A program made the position numbers and the translations under genes. The notes beneath the pieces were generated by a model that did not search any database, had not been told where the DNA came from, and saw only the letters and a program-made list of their open reading frames with translations. A stretch of 6,833 nt of DNA, taken from positions 1 through 6,833 of the forward strand of contig JAGNPA010000098.1 of the NCBI GenBank assembly GCA_017989885.1, given 5' to 3'. This document shows, piece after piece, positions 1 through 6,069 of the stretch (its first letter is position 1; every line of letters begins with the position of its first letter). This stretch comes from Aquabacterium sp. (GTDB lineage: Bacteria; Pseudomonadota; Gammaproteobacteria; Burkholderiales; Burkholderiaceae_C).

Positions 1-1217
1 ACGCGGAAGTAGCCACCCAGGTTGGAGCGACCGAACTCGTTGTTGAACGCAGCGCCGCCCAATGGGCCTTCGATCATGATCTGCAGCGGGCTGGCGATGT
101 GCTCGGGCTTGCCGAACTGCTCGGCTTCCCAAGGCTCGCTGGTGCCCGGCAGGTTCAGGTTGGACACCGAGAAACCCGTCAGACCCGACTTGGGGCGCGA
201 GCCGCGGCCGGTGGCGCCTTCGTCACGGATCTCACCGCCCGCGCCCGTCGAGGCACCGGGGTAGGGCGAAATCGCGGTCGGGTGGTTGTGGGTTTCCACC
301 TTCATCAGCACATGGGCCAGCTCTTCACGGGCCTGGTACTGCGGGGCGTTGGTGTAACCCGCCGGCATCCAGCGCTCGATGGGGTGGCCTTCCATCACCG
401 ACGCGTTGTCGCTGTACGCGATCACGGTGTGCTGGGGGTTGAGCTTCTCGGTGTTGCGGATCATGCCGAACATCGACAGGTCCTGCGCCTGGCCGTCAAT
501 CGTGAACTCGGCGTTGAAAATCTTGTGGCGGCAGTGTTCGCTGTTGGCCTGGGCGAACATCGTCAACTCGACGTCGGTCGGGTTGCGCTTGAGGCCCGTG
601 AACGCGGTCACCAGGTAGTCAATTTCGTCATCCGACAGCGCCAGGCCAAAGGTGACGTTGGCCTCTTCCAGCGCCTTGCGGCCTTGACCCAGCACGTCCA
701 CATGCGCCATCGGGGCGCCCTGCTTCTCGTCGAACAGGTGACGGGCCTCCTCGCGGCTGGCCATCACGCTCTCGGTCATGCGGTCATGCAGCAACGCGGC
801 GCAAGCCTGCAGATCCTGCGGCGACAGCGACTTGGCGTTGCCCATCAGCGTGCCAATCACGCCGGCCTTCACGGTCAGACGGTACTCGGTCACACGCTCG
901 ACACGGCGCACGGGCAAACCGCAGTTGTGCGCGATGTCGGTGGCCTTCGAGGCCCAGGGCGACACGGTGCCCAGACGCGGGGCGACGACGATCAGATCGC
1001 CATCGGCCGGGCCTTCGTAGGCGTCCCCATAGGTCAGCAGCGCCGACAGCTTGTCCAGCTCGGCATGGTCGAGCGACTGGTCCAGGGCCACCCAGTGCAC
1101 AAAGCGAGCGTGAACGCTGGCAATGCGGGGGTTGATGGCTTGCAGCTTGGGCAGCAGGGCCTGGACTTGGTGCGGAGCCAGGGCGTTGCCGCCCTCAAAG
1201 TGCATCAGGGTGGACAT
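1..1217 (-). CDS. purL: Phosphoribosylformylglycinamidine synthase (FGAM synthase), N-terminal part; 3' end beyond window
   Basis: Catalyses the fourth step of purine synthesis: FGAR + ATP + glutamine to FGAM, in the cytoplasm. Translating the minus strand from 1217 gives 405 codons and no stop before the window edge. The large proteobacterial enzyme is about 1,300 residues, so roughly the first third is present. Visible are the N-terminal PurS-like domain (about 1-150), the linker, and the start of the first synthase domain with the signature [17 protein letters not shown] (222-238), the VETHNHPTA segment (307-315) and the glycine-rich [13 protein letters not shown] stretch (327-339). The C-terminal glutaminase lies outside. 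The ATG at 1217 gives [13 protein letters not shown], which fits family N-termini. GTG at 1241, GTG at 1220 and ATG at 1205 are in-frame alternatives, and none has a clear Shine-Dalgarno site. It diverges from map and is preceded by a leader containing a strong palindrome. Confidence 0.96.
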   Translation of the reverse strand, partial: MSTLMHFEGGNALAPHQVQALLPKLQAINPRIASVHARFVHWVALDQSLDHAELDKLSALLTYGDAYEGPADGDLIVVAPRLGTVSPWASKATDIAHNCGLPVRRVERVTEYRLTVKAGVIGTLMGNAKSLSPQDLQACAALLHDRMTESVMASREEARHLFDEKQGAPMAHVDVLGQGRKALEEANVTFGLALSDDEIDYLVTAFTGLKRNPTDVELTMFAQANSEHCRHKIFNAEFTIDGQAQDLSMFGMIRNTEKLNPQHTVIAYSDNASVMEGHPIERWMPAGYTNAPQYQAREELAHVLMKVETHNHPTAISPYPGASTGAGGEIRDEGATGRGSRPKSGLTGFSVSNLNLPGTSEPWEAEQFGKPEHIASPLQIMIEGPLGGAAFNNEFGRSNLGGYFR

Positions 1218-1261
1218 CACGGGGGTGGTGCGTTCGGTCACGGCGAGGGGGCCTGGGTTGA

Positions 1262-1286
1262 CTTGCACGCATCGTGTGCGTGCAAG
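1262..1286. promoter_or_regulatory. Perfect 10-bp-arm palindrome in the purL leader (operator or RNA hairpin)
   Basis: The arms CTTGCACGCA (1262-1271) and TGCGTGCAAG (1277-1286) are exact reverse complements separated by 5 nt. The element lies 45 nt upstream of the purL ATG and downstream of the best candidate purL -10 box. It would therefore be in the 5' untranslated region of purL mRNA, or be a roadblock-type operator. No T-run follows in either direction, so it is not an intrinsic terminator. It does not match the 16-bp E. coli PurR operator in spacing, although both contain ACGCA/TGCGT half-sites. The function is inferred from position and symmetry only. Confidence 0.5.
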
Positions 1287-1307
1287 CTGTCGTGAGGAAA
1301 AACCAGA

Positions 1308-1313
1308 ATTTTA
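1308..1313 (-). promoter_or_regulatory. Candidate -10 box for purL
   Basis: On the minus strand the sequence reads TAAAAT (five of six matches to TATAAT), in the most AT-rich patch of the purL-map gap. It would start transcription near 1301 and give a leader of about 85 nt containing the palindrome at 1262-1286. No good -35 hexamer is visible at 16-18 bp spacing, so this is a weak prediction. Confidence 0.3.
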
Positions 1314-1390
1314 CCGGCCCCACGCCGGGAATGCCGCCTCGGGGCCTTCAATCTGATGCCCCTGGCGCGGCAAGCAGCGCAGGAATTGCG

Positions 1391-1396
1391 GATAAT
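1391..1396 (+). promoter_or_regulatory. Candidate -10 box for map
   Basis: GATAAT matches the sigma-70 -10 consensus at five of six positions and stands out in a GC-rich context. It ends 8 nt before the map ATG, so transcription would begin at or within a base or two of the start codon. This suggests a leaderless or nearly leaderless mRNA. No convincing -35 element lies 16-18 bp upstream. The only purine-rich stretch (AGGA at 1381-1384) is about 20 nt from the ATG, too far for a normal ribosome binding site. Confidence 0.4.
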
Positions 1397-1404
1397 TCGC
1401 ATCC

Positions 1405-2247
1405 ATGAGCATCACCATCAAGACAGGCGCCGACATTGACGCCATGCGCAAGGCTTGCCGTCTGGCCTCCGAGGTCCTCGACTACCTGACCCCCTTCATC
1501 AAGCCCGGCATCACCACCAACGAGATCGACAAACTCTCGCTCGACTACATGGTGAACGTGCAAGGCACGAAGTCGGCCACCATCGGCTACGCTCCTCCGG
1601 GACACATCCCCTACCCCGCGTCGCTGTGCACCTCGGTCAACGAGGTGGTCTGCCACGGCATCCCCAACGACATCCCGCTCAAGGACGGCGACATCATCAA
1701 CCTCGATGTCACCATCATCACGCCGGAGGGCTGGTACGGCGACAACAGCCGCATGTTTGTGATCGGGGAAGGCAAGATTGCCGCCAAGCGCCTGTGCTCG
1801 GTCACCTTCGAGGCCATGTGGAAGGGCATCGAAAAAGTCAAACCCGGCGCACGCCTGGGCGACATCGGCCACGCCATCCAGACCTTCGCCGAAAACGCCG
1901 GCTACTCGGTGGTGCGCGAGTACTGCGGCCACGGCATCGGCCGCAAATTCCACGAAGACCCGCAAGTGCTGCACTACGGCCGCCCGAACACGGGCGTCGA
2001 ACTCGTGCCCGGCATGATCTTCACCATCGAGCCCATGATCAACATGGGCAAGCGCGAGATCAAGGAAGGCCGCAAGGGCAAGGGGCCGTACGATGGCTGG
2101 ACCATCGTGACCAAGGACCGCTCCCTGTCGGCGCAGTGGGAGCACACCGTGCTCGTCACCGAAACCGGCTACGAGGTGCTCACCCTGTCCGCCGGCAGCC
2201 CGCCCCCCCCTGATTTCATCCCGGCAGCCAAAGGCACAGCCGCTTGA
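1405..2247 (+). CDS. map: Type I methionine aminopeptidase
   Basis: A cytosolic metalloenzyme that removes the initiator methionine from nascent proteins after deformylation. The product is 280 residues; the E. coli enzyme is 264. All five metal ligands of the pita-bread fold can be placed: D101 (NLDVT), D113 (GDNS), H176 (EYCGHGIG), E209 (FTIEP) and E246 (QWEHT). The substrate-contacting histidines are H84 (VCHGIP) and H183 (FHEDPQVLHY). Two small departures from E. coli are visible. One is a basic, glycine-rich insertion of about six residues at 221-229, between the E209 and E246 ligands. The other is a C-terminal tail with a proline run (266-269). The ATG at 1405 gives MSITIKTGADIDAMR, the expected family N-terminus. 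No Shine-Dalgarno site is visible. It lies upstream of glnD, as in many proteobacteria, but is separated from it by a strong terminator. Confidence 0.97.
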   Translation: MSITIKTGADIDAMRKACRLASEVLDYLTPFIKPGITTNEIDKLSLDYMVNVQGTKSATIGYAPPGHIPYPASLCTSVNEVVCHGIPNDIPLKDGDIINLDVTIITPEGWYGDNSRMFVIGEGKIAAKRLCSVTFEAMWKGIEKVKPGARLGDIGHAIQTFAENAGYSVVREYCGHGIGRKFHEDPQVLHYGRPNTGVELVPGMIFTIEPMINMGKREIKEGRKGKGPYDGWTIVTKDRSLSAQWEHTVLVTETGYEVLTLSAGSPPPPDFIPAAKGTAA

Positions 2248-2255
2248 TGCACACC

Positions 2256-2288
2256 GGCCCTGACGACACTTCTCGTCAGGGCCTTTTT
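2256..2288 (+). terminator. Rho-independent terminator after map
   Basis: GGCCCTGACGA (2256-2266) pairs perfectly with TCGTCAGGGCC (2273-2283), giving an 11-bp GC-rich stem around the 6-nt loop CACTTC. It is followed at once by TTTTT (2284-2288) and a further CTT. It begins 9 nt after the map stop codon. This is the only hairpin in the window with a clear U-tract. It separates map from glnD and argues against a glnD start upstream of it. Confidence 0.93.
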
Positions 2289-2333
2289 CTTGCTTGCGTC
2301 ACTGGCCTTGATCCCTCGACCTCCTTGCACACC

Positions 2334-4925
2334 ATGCCCCTGGACATCGCCGCCCTGCGTCAGCAATTTCGCGCCGCCAAATCCGAGCTGCTCACCCAGT
2401 TCCAGCACAGCCGCCCCACCAGCTCGTCGGCCAGCCTCTTTTTGAAGCGCATGGCCCAACTGGTCGATGACACGCTCACGACCCTGTGGCAGGCTCACGC
2501 CCTGCCCCCCGATGCGGCGCTGGTGGCCGTGGGCGGCTACGGCCGCGCCGAACTGTTCCCGCACTCCGACGTCGACGTCCTGTTGCTGCTCCCTCTCACC
2601 CCGCAGCCGGGTTGCAACGACACGACCACCTGTGCCATCGAAGGCTTCATCAGCGCCTGCTGGGACACCGGTCTGGAAATTGGCTCCAGCGTGCGCACCG
2701 TGGCCGAATGCATCGAAGAGGCCCAGCGCGACGTGACCGTGCAAACCTCCCTGCTGGAAGCGCGCTACCTGTGCGGCGACCGCGCCCGCTTCGAGACCTT
2801 GCAGCAAGAGGCCATGTCCCACATGGACGTGCGCGCCTTCATGACGGCCAAGACCCTGGAGATGCGCCAGCGGCACACCAAGTACGAAGACACCCCCTAC
2901 GCACTGGAGCCCAACTGCAAGGAAAGCCCCGGCGGCCTGCGCGACCTGCAGGTGGTGATCTGGCTGGCGCGCGCTGCCGGCCTGGGCAGCACCTGGCAAG
3001 CGCTGGCCCGTCAAGGCCTGCTGACGCCCTTCGAGGCCCGCCAACTGCAGCACAACGAAGGCGTGCTCAAGCTCATCCGCACCCGCCTGCACCAGATTGC
3101 CGGGCGTCGCGAAGACCGCCTGGTGTTCGACCTGCAAGCGGCGGTGGCCGAGTCCTTCGGCTACGAAAACACCCGTGCCCTGCGTGCCAGCGAAGTGCTG
3201 ATGCGACGCTACTACTGGGCAGCCAAGGCCGTCACCCAGCTCAACCAGATCCTGATGCTCAACATCGAGGAGCGGGTGCTGGGCTCGCAGGATGCGCCCA
3301 TGCGCGTCATCAACGAGCGCTTCCTCGACCGCGGTGGCTTCCTGGAGATCGTCAGCGACGACCTGTACCAGCGCGACCGCCACGCCATCCTGGCCACCTT
3401 CCTGACCCTGCAGCAGGACAAGAGCCTCAAGGGCCTGTCGGCCCGTACCTTGCGCGCGCTCTACAACGGCCGCAAGCTGATGGACGGCGCCTTCCGCCGC
3501 GACCCGGTCAACCGCGCCACCTTCATGGCCATGCTGCGCGAAAGCCAGGGCCAGACCCACGTGCTGCGCCTGCTCAACCAGACGTCGGTGCTGGGCCGCT
3601 ACCTGTGGGTGTTCCGCCGCATCGTGGGACAGATGCAGCACGACCTGTTCCACGTCTACACGGTCGACCAGCACATCCTCATGGTCGTGCGCAACATGCG
3701 CCGCTTCTTCATTCCCGAACACGCGCACGAATACCCGTTCTGCACCCAACTGGCGGCCGAATGGGACAAGCCCTGGCTGCTCTACGTGGCCGCCCTCTTC
3801 CATGACGTGGCCAAAGGGCGTGGCGGCGACCATTCCGAGCTGGGCGCCGTCGAAGTGCGCCGCTTCTGCAAAGACCACGACATCACGGGTGAAGATGCCG
3901 AGCTGGTCGAGTTCCTCGTGGCCGAGCACCTCACCATGTCGCGGGTGGCCCAGAAAGAGGACCTGTCCGACCCGGATGTGATCCAGGCCTTCGCCCAGCG
4001 CATGGGCAACGAACGCCGGCTCACCGGCATGTACCTGCTCAGCGTGGCCGACATCCGTGGCACCAGCCCCAAGGTGTGGAACGCCTGGAAGGGCAAGCTG
4101 CTCGAAGACCTGTACCGTCTCACGCTGCGGGCCCTGGGTGGTGCGCGCCCGCACATGGATGCCGAGATCGAGGCCCGCAAGCAGCAGGCCCGCCAGGCCC
4201 TCGCGCTGTACTACCTCCCCACAGGCATCGAAACCCAGCTGTGGAAGTCGCTCGACATGAGCTACTTCGCACGCCACGATGCCGGCGACATTGCCTGGCA
4301 CGCCCGCATGCTGTTCCGCCATCTGAGCGATGACAAGCCGGTCGTGGCCGCTCGCATCTCGTCGGTGGGTGAAGGCCTGCAGGTGCTGGTCTATGCCCCC
4401 GATCGCCCCGACGTCTTCGCGCGCATCTGCGGCTATTTCGACCGCGCCAGCTTCAACATTCAGGATGCGCGCATCCACACCACCGCCAGTGGCTACGTGC
4501 TCGACACCTTCCAGATCATGGCCAGCGACCCGCTCAAGTTCGAGGGCGTGCACTACCGCGACCTGATCGCCCTGGTCGAAAACCAGCTGGCCGAGGCGGT
4601 GGCCTCCGAAGATCCCTTGCATCAACCCGTGCGGGGGCGCCTGTCGCGTCGCGTCAAATCCTTCCCCGTGCCACCGCGCGTCAGCCTGCGGCCCGACGAG
4701 CGCGGCCAACGCTGGCTGCTCAGCGTCTCAGCGAGTGACCGCTCGGGTCTGCTCTATGTGATTGCGCGCACGCTGGCCAAACACGAGGTCAATGTGCAAC
4801 TGGCCAAGGTCAGCACCCTGGGCGAACGGGTGGAGGACACCTTCCTGGTCACCGGCGCAAGCTTGAATCGGGACAAGGCCCAACTGGCGCTGGAAACCGA
4901 ACTGCTCGAAGCGCTCGCGGCCTGA
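2334..4925 (+). CDS. glnD: Bifunctional uridylyltransferase/uridylyl-removing enzyme GlnD (PII nitrogen sensor)
   Basis: Senses glutamine and controls PII proteins (GlnB/GlnK): it uridylylates them when glutamine is low and removes UMP when it is high. From the ATG at 2334 the product is 863 residues, close to the usual 860-890. In order: a nucleotidyltransferase domain with GGYGRAELFPHSDVD (67-81, catalytic D79 and D81); the GlnD-specific helical region with ESPGGLRDLQ (197-206); an HD hydrolase domain with H447, the H490-D491 pair (LFHDVAKGRGGDH) and D573 (SVADIR); and two C-terminal ACT domains (about 682-745 and 794-860) that bind glutamine. The frame is open back to TTG 2244/ATG 2247, the latter overlapping the map stop. 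That stretch contains the map terminator and encodes 29-30 unfamiliar residues, whereas PLDIAALRQQFRAAK resembles known N-termini. No Shine-Dalgarno site or clear promoter is visible in the 45 nt after the terminator. Confidence 0.95.
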   Translation: MPLDIAALRQQFRAAKSELLTQFQHSRPTSSSASLFLKRMAQLVDDTLTTLWQAHALPPDAALVAVGGYGRAELFPHSDVDVLLLLPLTPQPGCNDTTTCAIEGFISACWDTGLEIGSSVRTVAECIEEAQRDVTVQTSLLEARYLCGDRARFETLQQEAMSHMDVRAFMTAKTLEMRQRHTKYEDTPYALEPNCKESPGGLRDLQVVIWLARAAGLGSTWQALARQGLLTPFEARQLQHNEGVLKLIRTRLHQIAGRREDRLVFDLQAAVAESFGYENTRALRASEVLMRRYYWAAKAVTQLNQILMLNIEERVLGSQDAPMRVINERFLDRGGFLEIVSDDLYQRDRHAILATFLTLQQDKSLKGLSARTLRALYNGRKLMDGAFRRDPVNRATFMAMLRESQGQTHVLRLLNQTSVLGRYLWVFRRIVGQMQHDLFHVYTVDQHILMVVRNMRRFFIPEHAHEYPFCTQLAAEWDKPWLLYVAALFHDVAKGRGGDHSELGAVEVRRFCKDHDITGEDAELVEFLVAEHLTMSRVAQKEDLSDPDVIQAFAQRMGNERRLTGMYLLSVADIRGTSPKVWNAWKGKLLEDLYRLTLRALGGARPHMDAEIEARKQQARQALALYYLPTGIETQLWKSLDMSYFARHDAGDIAWHARMLFRHLSDDKPVVAARISSVGEGLQVLVYAPDRPDVFARICGYFDRASFNIQDARIHTTASGYVLDTFQIMASDPLKFEGVHYRDLIALVENQLAEAVASEDPLHQPVRGRLSRRVKSFPVPPRVSLRPDERGQRWLLSVSASDRSGLLYVIARTLAKHEVNVQLAKVSTLGERVEDTFLVTGASLNRDKAQLALETELLEALAA

Positions 4926-4942
4926 GCGCGCGTGGGCGCTCA
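4923..4942. other. Small inverted repeat overlapping the glnD stop codon
   Basis: TGAGCGC (4923-4929, starting with the glnD stop) and GCGCTCA (4936-4942) form a perfect 7-bp stem with a 6-nt loop. It lies in the 38-bp gap between the convergent glnD and DUF465 genes. No T-run follows on either strand, so it is not a canonical intrinsic terminator. It may protect a 3' end, assist Rho-dependent termination, or be chance in GC-rich DNA. Confidence 0.3.
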
Positions 4943-4963
4943 CAGGCACTCACGGGCGGACGC

Positions 4964-5167
4964 TCAAGCCGGCTCTTTGGGGTCGAGCGCAAGTTCGAGT
5001 CGGCTGATCTCGTCGCGCAGCATCAGGCGGCGCTTTTTCAGGCGCCGCAGGCTCAGTTCATCGAAAGGCACCTGGTCGGCGGCCCGGTCGATGAGGTTGT
5101 CCAGATCCGCATGTTCCATGCGCAGCTCGATCAGCTGTCGTTGCGGGGAATGCAGATTGGATTGCAT
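4964..5167 (-). CDS. DUF465/YdcH-like small coiled-coil protein
   Basis: A 67-residue protein of unknown function. The segment LRMEHADLDNLIDRAA (15-30), a short turn, and the highly charged RLKKRRLMLRDEISRLE (42-58) match what I recall of the DUF465 (YdcH) family. These are small proteins of about 65-80 residues that form a helical hairpin or coiled coil. There is no signal peptide, membrane segment or cysteine. The ATG at 5167 gives a normal family length; an internal ATG at residue 17 would cut into the conserved first helix. No clear Shine-Dalgarno site precedes the start. It converges with glnD and diverges from the phosphatase gene over a 96-bp gap. The minus-strand TATAAT at 5249-5254 would give it a leader of about 75 nt with two potential hairpins. 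I do not assign a role. Confidence 0.85.
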   Translation of the reverse strand: MQSNLHSPQRQLIELRMEHADLDNLIDRAADQVPFDELSLRRLKKRRLMLRDEISRLELALDPKEPA

Positions 5168-5213
5168 GAAGGTGCAGAAGACCCCGATCAGGGGGCGGGT
5201 CCAAGGGATGATC

Positions 5214-5237
5214 CTGCTTCCGGGGCGCAGGAAGCAG
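5214..5237. repeat. Perfect 8-bp inverted repeat between the DUF465 and phosphatase genes
   Basis: CTGCTTCC (5214-5221) and GGAAGCAG (5230-5237) are exact reverse complements with an 8-nt loop. A competing pairing exists: TCCTGC (5212-5217) with GCAGGA (5227-5232). The element would sit in the DUF465 mRNA leader. For the plus-strand phosphatase gene it covers the region where a -35 box would be. A second, weaker hairpin (CCCC 5182-5185 with GGGG 5191-5194) lies nearer the DUF465 start. A regulatory role is possible but unproven. Confidence 0.35.
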
Positions 5238-5248
5238 AGCGTTTAGGC

Positions 5249-5256
5249 ATTATAGT
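5249..5256. promoter_or_regulatory. Candidate shared bidirectional -10 region
   Basis: The bases ATTATAGT read as perfect consensus TATAAT on the minus strand (5254 to 5249) and as TATAGT on the plus strand (5251-5256). The minus reading would serve the DUF465 gene, with transcription starting near 5242. The plus reading ends 7 nt before the phosphatase ATG at 5264, which would make that mRNA leaderless or nearly so. No strong -35 is visible for either direction. The patch is AT-rich against GC-rich surroundings. Confidence 0.45.
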
Positions 5257-5263
5257 TTTCCCC

Positions 5264-6025
5264 ATGATGACCGCTTCCACCAGTTTCCGCCTTGTCGCCA
5301 CCACAGGCACCCACCGCGGAGACCGGGCCTATCAACAAGATCAGGTCGAAATCCTGCCCCACGCCCGCACGGCGGGCTGTCTGCTGGCCGTCGTGGCCGA
5401 TGGCATGGGCGGCAAAAGTGGCGGGCGCAAAGCCGCCGATCAGGTCATCCTGACGGCCAAACAATTGTTCGAGCGCTACTCGGCCACCCACGACTTGCCT
5501 GAGCAGTTCCTCAAGCAGTTGGCCGAAGAGGCCCACCTGATGATCAAGCTCACGGCCATCTCGGCCGAGGAAGAGCCGCACAGCACCCTGGCTGCCTTCA
5601 TCATCAACCCGGACCGCTCGGCCTGCATCGCGCACATTGGCGACAGCCGCGTGTACCACTTCAGTGGTGCCGACATGGTGTTTCGCACCACCGATCACTC
5701 CTACGTGCAACGCCTGATCAACGAAGGGCAGATCACGGAAGACGAGGCCAACACGCACCCGCAGTCCAACCTCTTGACCGGGTGCCTGGGCAGCCCGACC
5801 GAGCCGCCCTTGGGCATGAAGCACATCAACTGCCTGCACTCCGGCGACACGCTGCTGGCCTGCTCCGACGGCCTGTGGCACTACTTCACCCCCAAGGAGC
5901 TGGGCGCCATCGTGCACACCCTGCCCCCGCGTGAAGCCGCCGAGATGCTGGTGGCCAAGGCCCGTCACCGCGCCCGAGGCGGTGGTGACAACCTCTCGCT
6001 GGCCCTGGTTCGCATCGAGGACTGA
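5264..6025 (+). CDS. PP2C-family serine/threonine protein phosphatase
   Basis: A 253-residue single-domain cytosolic phosphatase that would remove phosphate from Ser/Thr residues using two Mn/Mg ions. The PP2C metal-site motifs appear in order: RAYQQDQ (21-27, D26), VVADGMGGKSGG (43-54, D46), STLAAF (107-112), AHIGDSRVY (123-131, D127), TDHS (143-146), LACSDGLW (198-205, D202) and GGDNLSLALV (240-249, D242). In motif 1 the usual Asn of RxxNxD is Gln24. There is no membrane segment and no extra sensor domain. The frame is open upstream to 5111, but that region overlaps the DUF465 gene, and ATG 5264 (or 5267, the next codon) directly precedes the conserved domain. No partner kinase is in the window, so the substrate is unknown. 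A -10-like box ends 7 nt before the ATG and no Shine-Dalgarno site is seen. Confidence 0.92.
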   Translation: MMTASTSFRLVATTGTHRGDRAYQQDQVEILPHARTAGCLLAVVADGMGGKSGGRKAADQVILTAKQLFERYSATHDLPEQFLKQLAEEAHLMIKLTAISAEEEPHSTLAAFIINPDRSACIAHIGDSRVYHFSGADMVFRTTDHSYVQRLINEGQITEDEANTHPQSNLLTGCLGSPTEPPLGMKHINCLHSGDTLLACSDGLWHYFTPKELGAIVHTLPPREAAEMLVAKARHRARGGGDNLSLALVRIED

Positions 6026-6040
6026 GTCCCCGACAAGCCT

Positions 6041-6069
6041 CTCGCTCAGACCTGGCTCAGGTCAGCGAG
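6041..6069. other. Bulged hairpin at the phosphatase-zapE convergent junction
   Basis: CTCGCT (6041-6046), a 2-nt bulge (CA), and GACCTG (6049-6054) pair with CAGGTC (6058-6063) and AGCGAG (6064-6069) around a 3-nt loop, giving 12 base pairs. The stem spans the zapE stop codon (6057-6059) in the short gap between the two convergent 3' ends. There is no T-run on either side, so it is not a standard intrinsic terminator. It could still stabilise or define the 3' ends of both transcripts. Confidence 0.4.

Noticed and set aside
99..1295. A 398-codon open frame on the plus strand opposite purL
   Set aside because: The minus strand encodes an unmistakable PurL with conserved motifs throughout. The plus-strand product is low-complexity, has no domain, and is a compositional shadow.
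1316..1346. GGCCCC/GGGGCC inverted repeat in the purL-map gap
   Set aside because: Only 6 bp of pure G/C with a 19-nt loop and no flanking signal. Such repeats are frequent by chance in GC-rich DNA.
1348..2145. A 265-codon open frame antisense to map
   Set aside because: The plus strand encodes a complete methionine aminopeptidase with all metal ligands; the antisense product has the same H/V/D/A-rich shadow composition as the others.
2322..2328. CCTCCTT just upstream of glnD, resembling the 16S anti-Shine-Dalgarno sequence
   Set aside because: It is the wrong polarity to bind the ribosome as an RBS, and no complementary partner was seen nearby that would make a convincing structure. Treated as chance.
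2169..4709. An 846-codon open frame antisense to glnD
   Set aside because: Long stop-free antisense frames are expected opposite GC-rich genes with strong third-position bias. The translation is rich in H, G, V and Q with no recognisable domain, and it crosses the map terminator and the map gene end. glnD accounts fully for the region.
5111..5263. A 51-codon N-terminal extension of the phosphatase
   Set aside because: It overlaps the start of the DUF465 gene on the opposite strand, shows no PP2C similarity, and would place the candidate promoter inside the coding region. ATG 5264 sits directly before the conserved domain.
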